A DNA stretch of 64,000 bases, from contig CAWCAJ010000005.1 of NCBI GenBank assembly GCA_963793465.1, forward strand, positions 372,001 through 436,000, in the 5' to 3' direction. Positions 42,947-53,023 of the stretch are shown piece after piece. The position numbers and the translations under genes are program-made. This DNA is from CAJQPP01 sp963793465. GTDB lineage: Bacteria > Planctomycetota > Planctomycetia > Pirellulales > Pirellulaceae. The number at the start of each line of letters is the position of its first letter. The first letter of the stretch is position 1. The notes under the pieces were generated by a model, which had not been told where the DNA came from, made no database searches, and worked only from the letters and a program-made list of their open reading frames with translations.

Positions 42947-44998
42947 TCAAGCGGCAACGTAGTGAACGTCAGCCAGTCTTAAAATTGCAATTGTTTCAAT
43001 TTTTGCGTCTGCCGAGATTTCTCTTTCCGAGACGATCGATAATCGGGACAGCTCCGACCCCAGCAGGGAGGATAAAGCCGGTCGCAAGGCACTGGAAACG
43101 CGGAGTGCCATGACCGAAGTGGATTGCCTGGGTCCGGCAAACAACCGTTGCAGGCGGGCCACCAGCCGTTCGCGTTCCGCGGCCGTGAGTTGCAGGATGG
43201 GGCCATCCTGTCGCGAAGCGACACGCGCGGTTAACCATCCTGCCAGCTCGGGATCCAACTCCACAACCCGCACTCGTCCGTCGGCGGATTGCAGCGAGGC
43301 GGTGATCCAGGGAGCCAATCGGGAACGAACGGCCTCCGTCAACACCACCACGTCCGACGAGTGAGCTGCGAAGTCGGCTAACGTCTCCAGAATCGTATTC
43401 AGTGGTCGAATCGAAACTCGTTCCTGCAGTAACCTCTGCAAGACCTGCTGAACCTGGCCAATCCGCATTACATCGGGGATCAACTCGTTCACCGTGGCCG
43501 GATGGGTCTCACGCAATTGCTCAATCAGATAAGCCGTGGATTGTCGTGTCAGGATTTCGGCCGCCCGCAATCGGGCTTGGTGTTTGAGGGTTTCTACCAC
43601 CACGTCGGCCGGCGACAGACTCATGTATTCACGTCCGCGAATGGAAGGCGCTTCCTCTTCGACCCAAAAAGCCCCAAACCCGAAATGCCAGGGAGTCGCC
43701 AAACCGCCCGGGTCGGGTGCTGCCGGAGTCTTCTTGACCAAGAGCACCCGTCCCAATTCCAGACTGATCTGAACTACCGGTAATTGATTGATCCGCACCT
43801 GGACCTGATTGCTTTGCAGTTGAAGATTGTCACGAACCCGTACCTTGGGCAACACAATGCCCAGTTCGGCCGCCAGGGTTTCCCGGGCTCCGGTGATCTT
43901 GCCAAGTAACTCGCCACCACTGGCCAAACCGATCAGATTCACACCCAGCTCAATCTCCACAGGATCAATCGCCAGTTGGCGGTTGATCTTTTGCTCCTTC
44001 TGTTTTTCCACTTTTTCCCGATCCACGACAGCCGGTGCCGTATCCGTTTGCGGCTGCCTGGAAATCAGAAATGCAATGGCGATACAGGACCCACCTACGA
44101 TCAACAAAGGGATCGCGGGCAATTGGGTAAACACCAGCAACACCAGAAAGCCCCCCGCAATCAGCAGAACCTGCGGACGTGAGAAGAGCTGTGAAACAAA
44201 CTCGCCGGGCAGATTGGTCTCCCGCGTGGAACGACTGATCAGGATGCCGGCTGCCAACGAGATCAAGAGTCCGGGAACCTGACTGACCAGGCCGTCACCG
44301 ATTGTCAGTTTGGTAAACGTCTCAGTGGCTTGCCCGACACCCATGCCCGCCGACATGCCGATGGCCAGACCTCCCACGATATTGATCAACGTGATCAGGA
44401 TCCCGGCAATCGCATCGCCGCGTACAAACTTGCTGGCCCCGTCCATGGCCCCGTAGAAATCCGCCTGCTCCTGCAATCGCTCGCGACGCCGCGAGGCCTC
44501 TGCAGCATCGATTGTCCCGGCCCCTAAATCCGCATCGATGGCCATTTGCCGTCCCGGCATGCCATCCAAAGTGAAGCGAGCGGCCACTTCACTGATCCGC
44601 GTCGCACCCTTGGTGATCACAATGAACTGGACGATCACAATGATTGAAAAAATCACGATGCCAACGGCGATCTGGTTCCCCGCCACGAACTCTCCAAAAC
44701 TCTGGATCACTCCCCCTGCGGCCGCTGCGTTGTCGGTCGCTCCGCGGCTGAGGATCAAGCGGGTGGTGGCAATGTTCAGTACCACCCGGCCCAATACCGT
44801 GGCCAACAGCAGCGTCGGAAAAATCCCAAACTCCAGCGGCGTGCGGATTTGTATGGTGGTCAGCAGGACGATTACCGAAATCGTGATGTTGGCCGCCAGC
44901 AGGATGTCCAGGATCGCCGGCGGCAGGGGCACCAGAATCACCATCAAACAAGCGATGATGCCGACGGGCAAAATGAGATCAAGGAGTCGGGATGGCAT
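42947..44998 (-). CDS. flhA: Flagellar export gate protein FlhA
   Basis: Inner-membrane component of the flagellar type III export gate, 683 residues. The N-terminal half has eight hydrophobic segments (LILPVGIIACLMVILVPLPPAIL, ISVIVLLTTIQI, LLLATVLGRVVLNIATTRLIL) and the family signature region FYGAMDGASKFVRGDAIAGILIT. The C-terminal cytosolic domain that receives export substrates follows from about residue 330. An in-family injectisome homologue is less likely given flgM and fliA nearby. The ATG at 44998 starts the first membrane helix, and the frame is open to 45247 through repeat copy E. No flhB, flhF or fliPQR is seen next to it. Confidence 0.95.
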   Translation of the reverse strand: MPSRLLDLILPVGIIACLMVILVPLPPAILDILLAANITISVIVLLTTIQIRTPLEFGIFPTLLLATVLGRVVLNIATTRLILSRGATDNAAAAGGVIQSFGEFVAGNQIAVGIVIFSIIVIVQFIVITKGATRISEVAARFTLDGMPGRQMAIDADLGAGTIDAAEASRRRERLQEQADFYGAMDGASKFVRGDAIAGILITLINIVGGLAIGMSAGMGVGQATETFTKLTIGDGLVSQVPGLLISLAAGILISRSTRETNLPGEFVSQLFSRPQVLLIAGGFLVLLVFTQLPAIPLLIVGGSCIAIAFLISRQPQTDTAPAVVDREKVEKQKEQKINRQLAIDPVEIELGVNLIGLASGGELLGKITGARETLAAELGIVLPKVRVRDNLQLQSNQVQVRINQLPVVQISLELGRVLLVKKTPAAPDPGGLATPWHFGFGAFWVEEEAPSIRGREYMSLSPADVVVETLKHQARLRAAEILTRQSTAYLIEQLRETHPATVNELIPDVMRIGQVQQVLQRLLQERVSIRPLNTILETLADFAAHSSDVVVLTEAVRSRLAPWITASLQSADGRVRVVELDPELAGWLTARVASRQDGPILQLTAAERERLVARLQRLFAGPRQSTSVMALRVSSALRPALSSLLGSELSRLSIVSEREISADAKIETIAILRLADVHYVAA

Positions 44999-45347
44999 GT
45001 GGCTTTCGGCCTGCGGAGAGAAACGGGTGGGGGAAAATAGTGGAACCCGGATGAGGAGTAAAGTTGAAATTCCTTTGACCCGCCACCGACACGGTTCCGT
45101 CTCCCAGGCTGGCAAAGTTGATTCGACAGGTGCGTCTGCTGGCTTGTCGGGCAGAGTCGGTGGCATTCGGCAAGGGCCCTGCAATTCAGGCCCACAAGTC
45201 ATGTCCCACAAGTCAAACGAGCCCCTGTCTCGCTTAAATACCCACAATTACCTGTTCTTGGCAGTTTTCTGATTTTTTTTGAAACGAAATGCCAGGCTGC
45301 TCGTCAAATGCCCGGAATCGAACAATATCGAGCAGAAGTGAATTCCC
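44999..45347. other. Divergent intergenic region between flhA and the ECF sigma gene
   Basis: About 350 bases that contain the diverged repeat copy E (45112-45196) and presumably both promoters. Confidence 0.45.
45112..45196 (+). repeat. Interspersed palindromic repeat, copy E (diverged)
   Basis: Aligns with copy D over about 80 bases (CTGGCTTG in the core and TGCAATTCAGGCCCA in place of TGTCAATTCCGATCG) with many substitutions. A short CTGC/GCAG stem remains. This is probably an old copy. Confidence 0.55.
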
Positions 45348-45926
45348 ATGACGACTCGAATTGACAGCAGTTTTCGTGAAGCGGTATTGGATGCCGCCGG
45401 GCGGATGCAAGGAAAACTGATTCGCTACACCAGTCGTTTTTTTGGTGGAGACGAGGAGGCGGCGCGGGACGTGGTCCAGCATGCCTTTCTCCAACTCTGC
45501 CGGACAAAAGCTGGCAAACGCCCGGAAAAAATCGATCCCTGGCTTTATCGAGTCTGTCGGAATCGGGCCATCGATTCCCAACGAAATCGGAAGCGACAGC
45601 AATCCAGTAGCCAGCAAATGTTGTATCAGCAAACGGATACATGCAGCTCTTCGTTGGAGCAACTGTCCGACCGGGAACTTGGCCGGATGATACGTCAGCG
45701 ATTGTCGTTGCTTCCTGAAGCACAAGGCGAGGCCATTGACCTGTGGTCGTTTGGTATGCCCTATTCCGAGATCGCTTCCATCATGAATCGCCCGGAATCG
45801 TCCATACGCGTGTTGGTTTATCGTGGCCTCAGCAAGTTGCGAACGGATCCGGCGCTGCAGGATTGGTTGTCCGATGGGGCCGCTGCCGGCCCCGCTGATC
45901 CCAAACAGATTTCCAACGCGATTTAA
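45348..45926 (+). CDS. ECF-type RNA polymerase sigma factor
   Basis: Protein of 192 residues with sigma region 2 (YTSRFFGGDEEAARDVVQHAFLQLCR, DPWLYRVCRNRAIDSQR) and region 4 (LPEAQGEAIDLWSFGMPYSEIASIMNRPESSIRVLVYRGLSKLR). Region 3 is absent, as in ECF factors. A vWA-domain protein with an anti-sigma-like N-terminus is encoded 82 bases downstream and is the likely partner. Confidence 0.9.
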   Translation: MTTRIDSSFREAVLDAAGRMQGKLIRYTSRFFGGDEEAARDVVQHAFLQLCRTKAGKRPEKIDPWLYRVCRNRAIDSQRNRKRQQSSSQQMLYQQTDTCSSSLEQLSDRELGRMIRQRLSLLPEAQGEAIDLWSFGMPYSEIASIMNRPESSIRVLVYRGLSKLRTDPALQDWLSDGAAAGPADPKQISNAI

Positions 45927-46008
45927 GGGGGGATGCAGGTCTGCTCAACACGATCAGGTCCGCCGCTTCCCTTCCACGCCAACGTCCATCCTACATTGAA
46001 GTGTTAAC

Positions 46009-48417
46009 ATGAATGCCAATACCAACGGACAGCCCAACCCCCAACCAGCTTCTCTGCCCGCATCCGAACAGGTGAAAATTGACGCCACGGCTCTGGGGCT
46101 GGAACAACTTGCCGGTGGAGAGGCGAATCGTGTCGGCCAGATGTTGCGGCAGAATCCCGAATTGCAGCGTGAAACCAATGAAATGGTGCGGTTGTCCGGG
46201 TTGATTGAACACGTCAATCGGGCCGATCTTCCGGCGGCAATCGTTGGCTTGCAGCAACAATTGCAGGAGGTGTTGCCGGCCGCCCCGAATCACCACAAAG
46301 TCAAGACTGATAAATCTGTCCAGCGGTTCACGTTCAACCGGCCCTTGCTGGCAACGGCAGCCAGCATCTTGCTGGCGGTGGGAAGCCTGTACTGGCTGCT
46401 GCAGCTCAATCCAGGCCATCCCTTGACTCGTCGCGTATCCTACCTGGTCTACGGATACCCCGAAGGGCAGGACATGTCATCCAACCTTTCCCTGGATCAC
46501 CAAGTCGACGATGCCATGCTGTCGGCCGGTCTGGAGACGACAGCGCCGGACGGTTTGGTGATGTTGGTCGAGCCGGATGTGATCTCATCCGCCGAGGGAA
46601 ATTTGCAGCAGGTCCCGTTAGGTCAGGCTCCCCAAATTATTGCGGGAGGCAACGTGTACTACATAGAGGATCTGGAGAGGTCCGAACCTGTTCCCCCAGC
46701 TTTGCTGGACCAACCTTTGGATCGGTCTGTCCACCCGCGCTCGGATCGATTGGGCGAATCCAGTGAAAAACCGAGCGACGGTTCTATCTCCGGCGATGGG
46801 TTGTATCGAACGTGGGGTCCCGCCAGGGAACGCTCTGGACGGAGGTCGTCTGCTGTTGAATTGCGATACCAGCCCGGTGTTCCCGTGACTTTCTATTATC
46901 GCGACTATCGAGACCTGGATCCGGACGGTCGTTCCCGGGAACAGTACGAACTGCCACCGGAAAACCCGTTCCACAGGCCGATCGATGAACGGGCCAGGTC
47001 CACATTTTCAATCGATGTCGACACCGCCTCTTACGCCAATGCCCGGCGTTTCATCAGGGACGGTCGGTTGCCGCCAGCCAATGCGGTTCGCGTGGAAGAG
47101 TTTATCAATTACTTCAGCTATGATTACGCCCCGCCTACAGACGGGCGTCCATTCTCGGTCCACATGGAAGTGGCTGCTTGTCCCTGGAACAAGTCCCATC
47201 AGTTGCTGCGTGTGGGTCTCAAGGGTAAGGAAGTCCCTCGCGACGATCGTCCCGCGTCGAACCTGGTGTTTCTGATTGATGTTTCCGGCTCCATGAGCGA
47301 CCGGAACAAGTTGCCATTGTTGCAGCGTTCCATGCTGATGTTGGTCGACCAGTTGACCGAGAATGACCGTGTCACGATCGTGACCTATGCGGGCGATGCC
47401 GGTTTGCGGTTACCCCCTACCTCTGGCGACCAAAAAGAAAAGATCCGCGATGTGATCCGCAAATTGTCTTCAGGTGGCTCCACCCATGGCTCCGCCGGCA
47501 TTCGGATGGCCTACAACCTGGCCACCGAGAATTTCCTTGCCGAAGGCACCAATCGGGTCATTCTGGCCACGGATGGAGATTTGAATGTAGGCGTGACCGC
47601 CGATGATGATCTGGTGGGTTTGATTACGAGCCAGGCAAAAACCGGAGTCTTGCTGTCGGTATTGGGTTTCGGGACCGGGAACTTGAAAGATGCCAAGCTG
47701 GAAAAACTGGCTGACAACGGGAATGGGCAATACAGCTACATCGATTCGATTGCCGAGGCTCGCAAGGTGTTGGTGGAAGAAATATCGGGCAGTCTGGTGA
47801 CCATCGCCAGTGATGTGAAGATCCAGGTCGAGTTCAATCCTGCCGAAGTCGCGGCCTACCGTCTGATCGGGTATGAGAATCGCCTGTTGCGGAATCAGGA
47901 TTTCGACAATGACCAGGTGGATGCGGGGGAGATCGGTGCCGGTCATACCGTGACCGCTCTGTACGAGCTGGTACCCGTGGGCGCCGTTGATGATGTTGCT
48001 GCCACGAACGAGCCACTGCCGGCTTTGAAATACCAGCAGGCAGGTTCGCCTGCGGGGGATCCAGCGACGGCGGCCCGGAGTGAAGCGGGGCTCGAATTGA
48101 CTGCCGCTGCGGAAACGGGCGAGTTGGTTACGTTGGCACTGCGATACAAGGAACCGGGTACCGCGCAGAGCACCCGTTTCGAATATGTGGTCGAGACCAA
48201 CCAACGTGCCTTCCACGAGGCATCCAGCGATTTCCAGTTTGCCGCCTCGGTGGCCTCCCTGGGAATGTTGCTCAGGCATTCACGGCACGCCGGCCAGTGG
48301 AGATTGTCCGATGTGGAAAACGCGGCGGCCGCCGCGTTGGGTACGGATGTTCAGGGACATCGCGCGGAATTCGTCGACCTGGTGCGGCAAACCAGGGCCC
48401 TGGTCGAAGGCCGTTGA
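46009..48417 (+). CDS. YfbK-type von Willebrand factor A protein with anti-sigma-like N-terminus
   Basis: Protein of 802 residues. Residues 1-120 resemble cytoplasmic anti-sigma regions (LEQLAGGEANRVGQML...NEMVRLSGLIEHV). One membrane helix follows (LLATAASILLAVGSLYWLL, near residue 125). The exported part has the YfbK N-terminal block (FSIDVDTASYANARRFIRDGRLPP, VRVEEFINYFSYDY), a vWA domain with the MIDAS motif DVSGSMS near residue 425, and a C-terminal DUF3520-like region. The position after an ECF sigma gene suggests that it senses an envelope signal and holds the sigma factor. No zinc-binding HxxxCxxC motif is seen in the N-terminus, so this is inference from context. Confidence 0.85.
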   Translation: MNANTNGQPNPQPASLPASEQVKIDATALGLEQLAGGEANRVGQMLRQNPELQRETNEMVRLSGLIEHVNRADLPAAIVGLQQQLQEVLPAAPNHHKVKTDKSVQRFTFNRPLLATAASILLAVGSLYWLLQLNPGHPLTRRVSYLVYGYPEGQDMSSNLSLDHQVDDAMLSAGLETTAPDGLVMLVEPDVISSAEGNLQQVPLGQAPQIIAGGNVYYIEDLERSEPVPPALLDQPLDRSVHPRSDRLGESSEKPSDGSISGDGLYRTWGPARERSGRRSSAVELRYQPGVPVTFYYRDYRDLDPDGRSREQYELPPENPFHRPIDERARSTFSIDVDTASYANARRFIRDGRLPPANAVRVEEFINYFSYDYAPPTDGRPFSVHMEVAACPWNKSHQLLRVGLKGKEVPRDDRPASNLVFLIDVSGSMSDRNKLPLLQRSMLMLVDQLTENDRVTIVTYAGDAGLRLPPTSGDQKEKIRDVIRKLSSGGSTHGSAGIRMAYNLATENFLAEGTNRVILATDGDLNVGVTADDDLVGLITSQAKTGVLLSVLGFGTGNLKDAKLEKLADNGNGQYSYIDSIAEARKVLVEEISGSLVTIASDVKIQVEFNPAEVAAYRLIGYENRLLRNQDFDNDQVDAGEIGAGHTVTALYELVPVGAVDDVAATNEPLPALKYQQAGSPAGDPATAARSEAGLELTAAAETGELVTLALRYKEPGTAQSTRFEYVVETNQRAFHEASSDFQFAASVASLGMLLRHSRHAGQWRLSDVENAAAAALGTDVQGHRAEFVDLVRQTRALVEGR

Positions 48418-48436
48418 ATACCGGGATGGGGTGCAG

Positions 48437-49477
48437 TTACGGATCGCCCAGTCGCTCAGCAGCCCGGCAAATCTGTTCCGCGGCCAGTTGGCAATCTGGC
48501 ACGCTGACATCCAGATGGGTCACGGCTCGCACATGATGCTTGCTGAAGGGCAACATCCATACGCCCTGTTGCTTGAGCTGTCGGCAGAAATCGCTGGCAG
48601 AAACGGCTGCATGGTCGACTCGAAAGATGACAATGTTGGTGTCGACTTGATCGGGTTCCAGGACCAGCCCGGGGCTTTTGCGTACGGCTTCCGCCAGTAC
48701 CTGAGCCGCCTGGTGGTCTTCCGCCAGACGATCCACATGGTGCTGTAACGCGTGCAGGGCTCCGGCGGCAATGATCCCCGACTGCCGCATGCCCCCGCCC
48801 AAAAGCTTTCGATGACGTCGCATTTCATGAATCCTATCCTGGGTACCCACCAGCGCAGAACCGACGGGTGCCCCCAGACCCTTGCTGAAACAAATGCTGA
48901 CCGTGTCAAAATGTTGAGCCCAGGTGTCGGCGGCAATCCCGGACGCCACAACGGCATTGAAAAACCGGGCCCCATCCAAATGAGTCGCCAGGCCATGTTG
49001 TCGAGCCCATCCACAAATGGCGGCCACATCCTGATAGGGCATGATGCGTCCACCGCCGCGATTGTGAGTGTTTTCCAGACACACCAGTCGAGTCCGCACT
49101 GCGTGTTCGTCGTCGGGATTGATCATGTCCTGCAATTGCCCCAACTTCAACAGATGATCCTGACCCGCAATGGTGTGCGCGACCACCCCGCTGAGTTGGG
49201 CAAATCCGCCCTGTTCGTACTTGAAGATATGACACCCGGCCTCACACAGGAGCTCGTCTCCCGGTTTGCAGTGCAAACGAACTGCCACCTGGTTGGTCAT
49301 GGTTCCGGATGGCATGTATAACGCCGCTTCTTTGCCCAGAAGCTCGGCGATCATCTTCTGCAACCGGTCAACAGTGGGATCCTGGTCGATCACATCGTCG
49401 TTGACGGGGGCTGCGGCCATGGCTTGCCGCATGGCGTCGGTGGGGCGGGTGACGGTATCGCTTCGTAGATCAATCAT
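48437..49477 (-). CDS. Low-specificity threonine aldolase
   Basis: PLP enzyme of 346 residues that cleaves threonine or allo-threonine to glycine and acetaldehyde. The N-terminus MIDLRSDTVTRPTDAMRQAM is diagnostic. The PLP lysine lies in SICFSKGLGAPVGSALVG, preceded by the THLDGARFFNA block. The ATG at 49477 begins the signature. The 18 bases upstream in frame are not conserved-looking. It is convergent with the vWA gene. The glycine it makes could feed ThiO or C1 metabolism, but no operon links them. Confidence 0.93.
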   Translation of the reverse strand: MIDLRSDTVTRPTDAMRQAMAAAPVNDDVIDQDPTVDRLQKMIAELLGKEAALYMPSGTMTNQVAVRLHCKPGDELLCEAGCHIFKYEQGGFAQLSGVVAHTIAGQDHLLKLGQLQDMINPDDEHAVRTRLVCLENTHNRGGGRIMPYQDVAAICGWARQHGLATHLDGARFFNAVVASGIAADTWAQHFDTVSICFSKGLGAPVGSALVGTQDRIHEMRRHRKLLGGGMRQSGIIAAGALHALQHHVDRLAEDHQAAQVLAEAVRKSPGLVLEPDQVDTNIVIFRVDHAAVSASDFCRQLKQQGVWMLPFSKHHVRAVTHLDVSVPDCQLAAEQICRAAERLGDP

Positions 49478-49874
49478 GGCGTGCCGGAATATCAATCGTT
49501 AGGTTGACGGGTTGTGGGGTTGATGGCTGGTTTGGCGCCAGTCAACGAATCGAGCCAGGGGTGATGCCGCATCCAGGATAGGTTTCCAAGACAGGGGTGG
49601 GAGGTGGCAGGCAGCGGCCGTTTCCCCAGGTAGCAGGGCATTCGAAACCACAGGTTAACGTCCGCGGTGGAAATGGCCAATCACCGGACCCCCAATCAAC
49701 TGCGGCGTGGTCGTGCCGGAGAATTCCACCACCCCATGTTTCCGGCTCGCTCAGCGATCGATCGGTCTCGCGGCGGGATACGGATCCCCGTGAAATCAGT
49801 CTTGGTTCCGGCAGGCCGGATCTCTAGACTGCCCCGCCTGACAGGTTACACGGATCGAGTTTACTGGAACCAGG
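49478..49874. other. Divergent intergenic region
   Basis: About 397 bases between the aldolase (-) and mechanosensitive channel (+) genes. No gene or repeat was recognised. Confidence 0.35.
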
Positions 49875-50870
49875 ATGTTTGGCATGCGAACGTGGAAATC
49901 GGCGATTGTTTTTGGCGGCAGCTCGTGTTGGGGGCTTTCATTGTCGGCTCAGGATCCTGCCGCAGTGCAAGCGGGGACCACGGTGGTGCAGGAGACCACG
50001 CAAGCTGCCGATACGTTGGTGGGCAGCCTTCGCGATGCCGTCACCCAGGGTGACACGGCCAGATTGGGCGAGCTGGCAGGTCAGTTTTTGTTACCTGCCT
50101 GCAGCGCGCTGGCCGTCCTGGCCATTGGTTACCTGGTCGCTTGTTTCGTGGGCCGCGTGGTGGGTGGCACAGTTTCCAAACGGGTCGATCTGACGATTGG
50201 CAAATTTCTGAACAAGGTGTTGAAGAACGGCATCCTGGTTTTGGTGTGCCTGGGCGTGCTGGGCTATTTTGGTATCGACGTGACGGGCTTTGCAGCCATC
50301 ATTGCAGCCCTCGGTTTCGCGGTGGGGATGGCTTTGCAGGGTACCCTGGGGAACTTTGCGGCCGGTGTGATGTTGATGGCGTTTCGCCCCTTCAAGGTGG
50401 GAGATTACATCCAGGTAGGTGGCGAAGAAGGCGTCGTCGAAGAGGTCGATCTGTTTGCCACCAAGTTAAACACGGCGGATAATCTGCACAAGATTGTCCC
50501 CAATGGGCAGATCTTTGGTGCCACGATCACCAACTTTTCACGCAATCAAGTGCGTCGCGTTTGTGTGAGTGTGGGTGCCGATTACTCGGCCGACCTGGAC
50601 TATACCCGTGCCGTACTGGAGACGGCGATCTCCGAAATTCCCGGCGCGGTGGACGTCCCCACTCCGCAGGTTGTTTTGACGGAGCTGGCCGATTCCAGTG
50701 TGAATTGGCAACTGCGTGTCTGGTGCGCGCCGGCGGACTTCTGGAGTGTCCGCGAGTTGCTGACGGTAGCTGCCAAGAAAGGCATGGATCTGAACGGCGT
50801 TGCGATTCCCTTCCCTCAAATGCAATTGCACCTGCCTCCGCAAAAACAGCAGCTCAAGAAGGCCGCTTGA
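49875..50870 (+). CDS. Small-conductance mechanosensitive channel (MscS family)
   Basis: Protein of 331 residues with a possible N-terminal signal sequence, an extracytoplasmic stretch of about 65 residues, then membrane helices. The pore helix and following region read FAAIIAALGFAVGMALQGTLGNFAAGVMLMAFRPFKVGDYIQVGGEEGVVEEV, the MscS signature, with the beta domain (VPNGQIFGATITNFS) after it. The C-terminus has a basic tail. It releases solutes on hypo-osmotic shock. The start is ATG at 49875, and ATG 49884 is also possible. Confidence 0.92.
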   Translation: MFGMRTWKSAIVFGGSSCWGLSLSAQDPAAVQAGTTVVQETTQAADTLVGSLRDAVTQGDTARLGELAGQFLLPACSALAVLAIGYLVACFVGRVVGGTVSKRVDLTIGKFLNKVLKNGILVLVCLGVLGYFGIDVTGFAAIIAALGFAVGMALQGTLGNFAAGVMLMAFRPFKVGDYIQVGGEEGVVEEVDLFATKLNTADNLHKIVPNGQIFGATITNFSRNQVRRVCVSVGADYSADLDYTRAVLETAISEIPGAVDVPTPQVVLTELADSSVNWQLRVWCAPADFWSVRELLTVAAKKGMDLNGVAIPFPQMQLHLPPQKQQLKKAA

Positions 50871-50902
50871 TCGCCGGTCGATGGGCTGGTGGACACGAGT
50901 GC

Positions 50903-53023
50903 TCACGGGCGGATCAGCACCACCACCGATCGAGAATGGACTCGATAGTGGTCCGCGGATAGCTCCTGCTCCTGACCGGGATCCAGGATGTCCTGGGGCG
51001 TGGGGCGGCTGGTATCGATCACCCGTTGCCAGGGTCGATCGCCAGGTTCGTGGATCTGGAACTTGCGATCATCCACTCCGGCATTGATCATCACGTAGAG
51101 ATCCGCGTCGGACTGGGAGCGACCGCTCAGGAAGTAGGCGAAGTGGTGGGATTCCGGCGACGTATCGACGGGCCCCTCCGCGCCATACCAATGAATGTCG
51201 TCACGATAGAAACGGCTGCGGGCAATCGTGGGATGACGCTTGCGGAAGCCGATCATCGCCCGAAAGAAGCGAAAGAAAGCCGCATGCTGTTCCCGTCTTC
51301 GCCAGTCCAGCCAGGTGACTTCGTTGTCCTGGTTGTAGGGATTGTTGTTACCGAACTGGGTGTTCAGAAACTCGTCCCCGGCGCAAAACATGGGAGTGCC
51401 ATTGGCCAGCATCAACAGGCAACAAAAATTCCGAGTCTGTTGCTCACGCAGACGGCTGACTTCCGGCGGGACACCGTCGTCACCTTCCCAGCCGCAATTC
51501 CAACTGCATGTCTCACGATTTCCGTCGTCGTTCTCGTGTCCGTTGGCGAAATTGCGGCGATCGTTGTAGGCCACCAGGTCGTAAAGTGTGAATCCATCGT
51601 GGGAGTTCACATAATTGACACTCTGGTAAGGATGGCGGGCTTCCATCAAGGTGTCGGGAAACAGGTCATCGCTGCCGTAGATCCGCATCATGGCTGCCGC
51701 CACCATGCCCTGGTCGCCGCGGACAAAGCGGCGAATCTCATCGCGAAACCGGCCATTCCATTGCCGCCAACGTCGACCGGGAAAGGCCTGACCCAATTGG
51801 TTCAACCCGGCCGCGTCCCAGGGCTCGGCAATCAGATGCACGTTGCCGATTTCCGGATCGGCACGAATCGCCGACACCAGCCGCGAATCCTCGGCGCTGA
51901 CCGAGCCATCGTGGTGCCGATTGAAAACGGCAGCCAGGTCGAAGCGAAACCCGTCAATATGATATTCCCGCAACCAGTGCCGCAAACTGCTCAATACGAT
52001 GCGACTCACGTACCGGTTCTTGGCATGCAGCGTGTTGCCTGTCCCTGAGAAATCCTGGTAAGGGTTCTCATGATCGTGGGTGATGTAATAGGTGCTGTTG
52101 TCGATGCCTTTGAAACTGTAGCAGGGGCCTCCCTGCCCCCCTTCGGTGGTGTGGTTGAACACCACGTCCAGCAGGACTGCGATATTGGCCCGATGCAGGG
52201 CTTTGACCATCGTTTGGAATTCGCTGCGGGCCTGCCGGGGTTGGCTGGCGTATTGCGAGTGAGGGGCAAAGAAATTCAAGGGCATGTAGCCCCAGTAGTT
52301 CTGCTCCTGCGGATCGAATTGTTGGACCGGCAACAGCTCAACCGCCGTGATCCCCAAATCCTGCAGGTAGGGGATTTTGTCGATGACCCCCAGATACGTG
52401 CCGCGGCGGGATTGCGGTACGCCGCTGCTGGGATGTTGCGTGAATCCGCGTACATGCATTTCGTAAATCACCAGGTCATGCTCGTGTTGCGGCGGCGTGT
52501 CGGACTGCCAGTCAAAGACAACACTCTGCCGGGGAATCACACCCAGCGGCGCCCGACCCATGTTGCTGCCAGGCCCGATCGCGGCACTGCGTTGAAAGGT
52601 CTCAGGAAAAAAAACCTCGATCGCATAAGGATCCAGCAGCAACTTCTCTGGATCAAAGGCATGTTGATCGAACCCGGATCCACTTTTCGGCCCGGCTACC
52701 TGATAGGCATAAAACTCAATTCCCGCCATCACGGACTCTGGCAATCGGCAGTGCCAGATGCGACCTGATTTGTTGGATAGGTGATGCAGCTCGATTCGCG
52801 CCGCCGGCTCTTGCAGCTGATCTGCCGAGAACAACAGCAGGGTCACTTGCGAGGCGTGTTTGGAATACAAAGCAAAATTGTGGGATCGCGTGGCTTCCAT
52901 CCAGGTCACGCCTAACGGGAAGGCGGTCCCTTCGCTGGTGAACCAACTACCATTGCCGGCAGCCGAGCCGGCGGTGGTGTCAACAGGTCGTGCGGGCTTG
53001 GATAAGGGGTTGGAGTTTGTCAT
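50903..53023 (-). CDS. glgX: Glycogen debranching enzyme GlgX (isoamylase type)
   Basis: GH13 alpha-1,6-glucosidase of 706 residues that trims limit dextrins during glycogen breakdown. There is an N-terminal CBM48-like beta domain (GVTWMEATRSHNFALYSKHASQVTLLLF), then the barrel with VIYEMHVRGFTQHPSSGV, the nucleophile in GFRFDLAAVF near residue 358, the acid in LIAEPWDAAG near 395 and the third acid in VNSHDGFTLYD near 470. It has no signal peptide, so it acts in the cytosol. The ATG at 53023 gives a standard N-terminus. Confidence 0.95.
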   Translation of the reverse strand: MTNSNPLSKPARPVDTTAGSAAGNGSWFTSEGTAFPLGVTWMEATRSHNFALYSKHASQVTLLLFSADQLQEPAARIELHHLSNKSGRIWHCRLPESVMAGIEFYAYQVAGPKSGSGFDQHAFDPEKLLLDPYAIEVFFPETFQRSAAIGPGSNMGRAPLGVIPRQSVVFDWQSDTPPQHEHDLVIYEMHVRGFTQHPSSGVPQSRRGTYLGVIDKIPYLQDLGITAVELLPVQQFDPQEQNYWGYMPLNFFAPHSQYASQPRQARSEFQTMVKALHRANIAVLLDVVFNHTTEGGQGGPCYSFKGIDNSTYYITHDHENPYQDFSGTGNTLHAKNRYVSRIVLSSLRHWLREYHIDGFRFDLAAVFNRHHDGSVSAEDSRLVSAIRADPEIGNVHLIAEPWDAAGLNQLGQAFPGRRWRQWNGRFRDEIRRFVRGDQGMVAAAMMRIYGSDDLFPDTLMEARHPYQSVNYVNSHDGFTLYDLVAYNDRRNFANGHENDDGNRETCSWNCGWEGDDGVPPEVSRLREQQTRNFCCLLMLANGTPMFCAGDEFLNTQFGNNNPYNQDNEVTWLDWRRREQHAAFFRFFRAMIGFRKRHPTIARSRFYRDDIHWYGAEGPVDTSPESHHFAYFLSGRSQSDADLYVMINAGVDDRKFQIHEPGDRPWQRVIDTSRPTPQDILDPGQEQELSADHYRVHSRSVVVLIRP

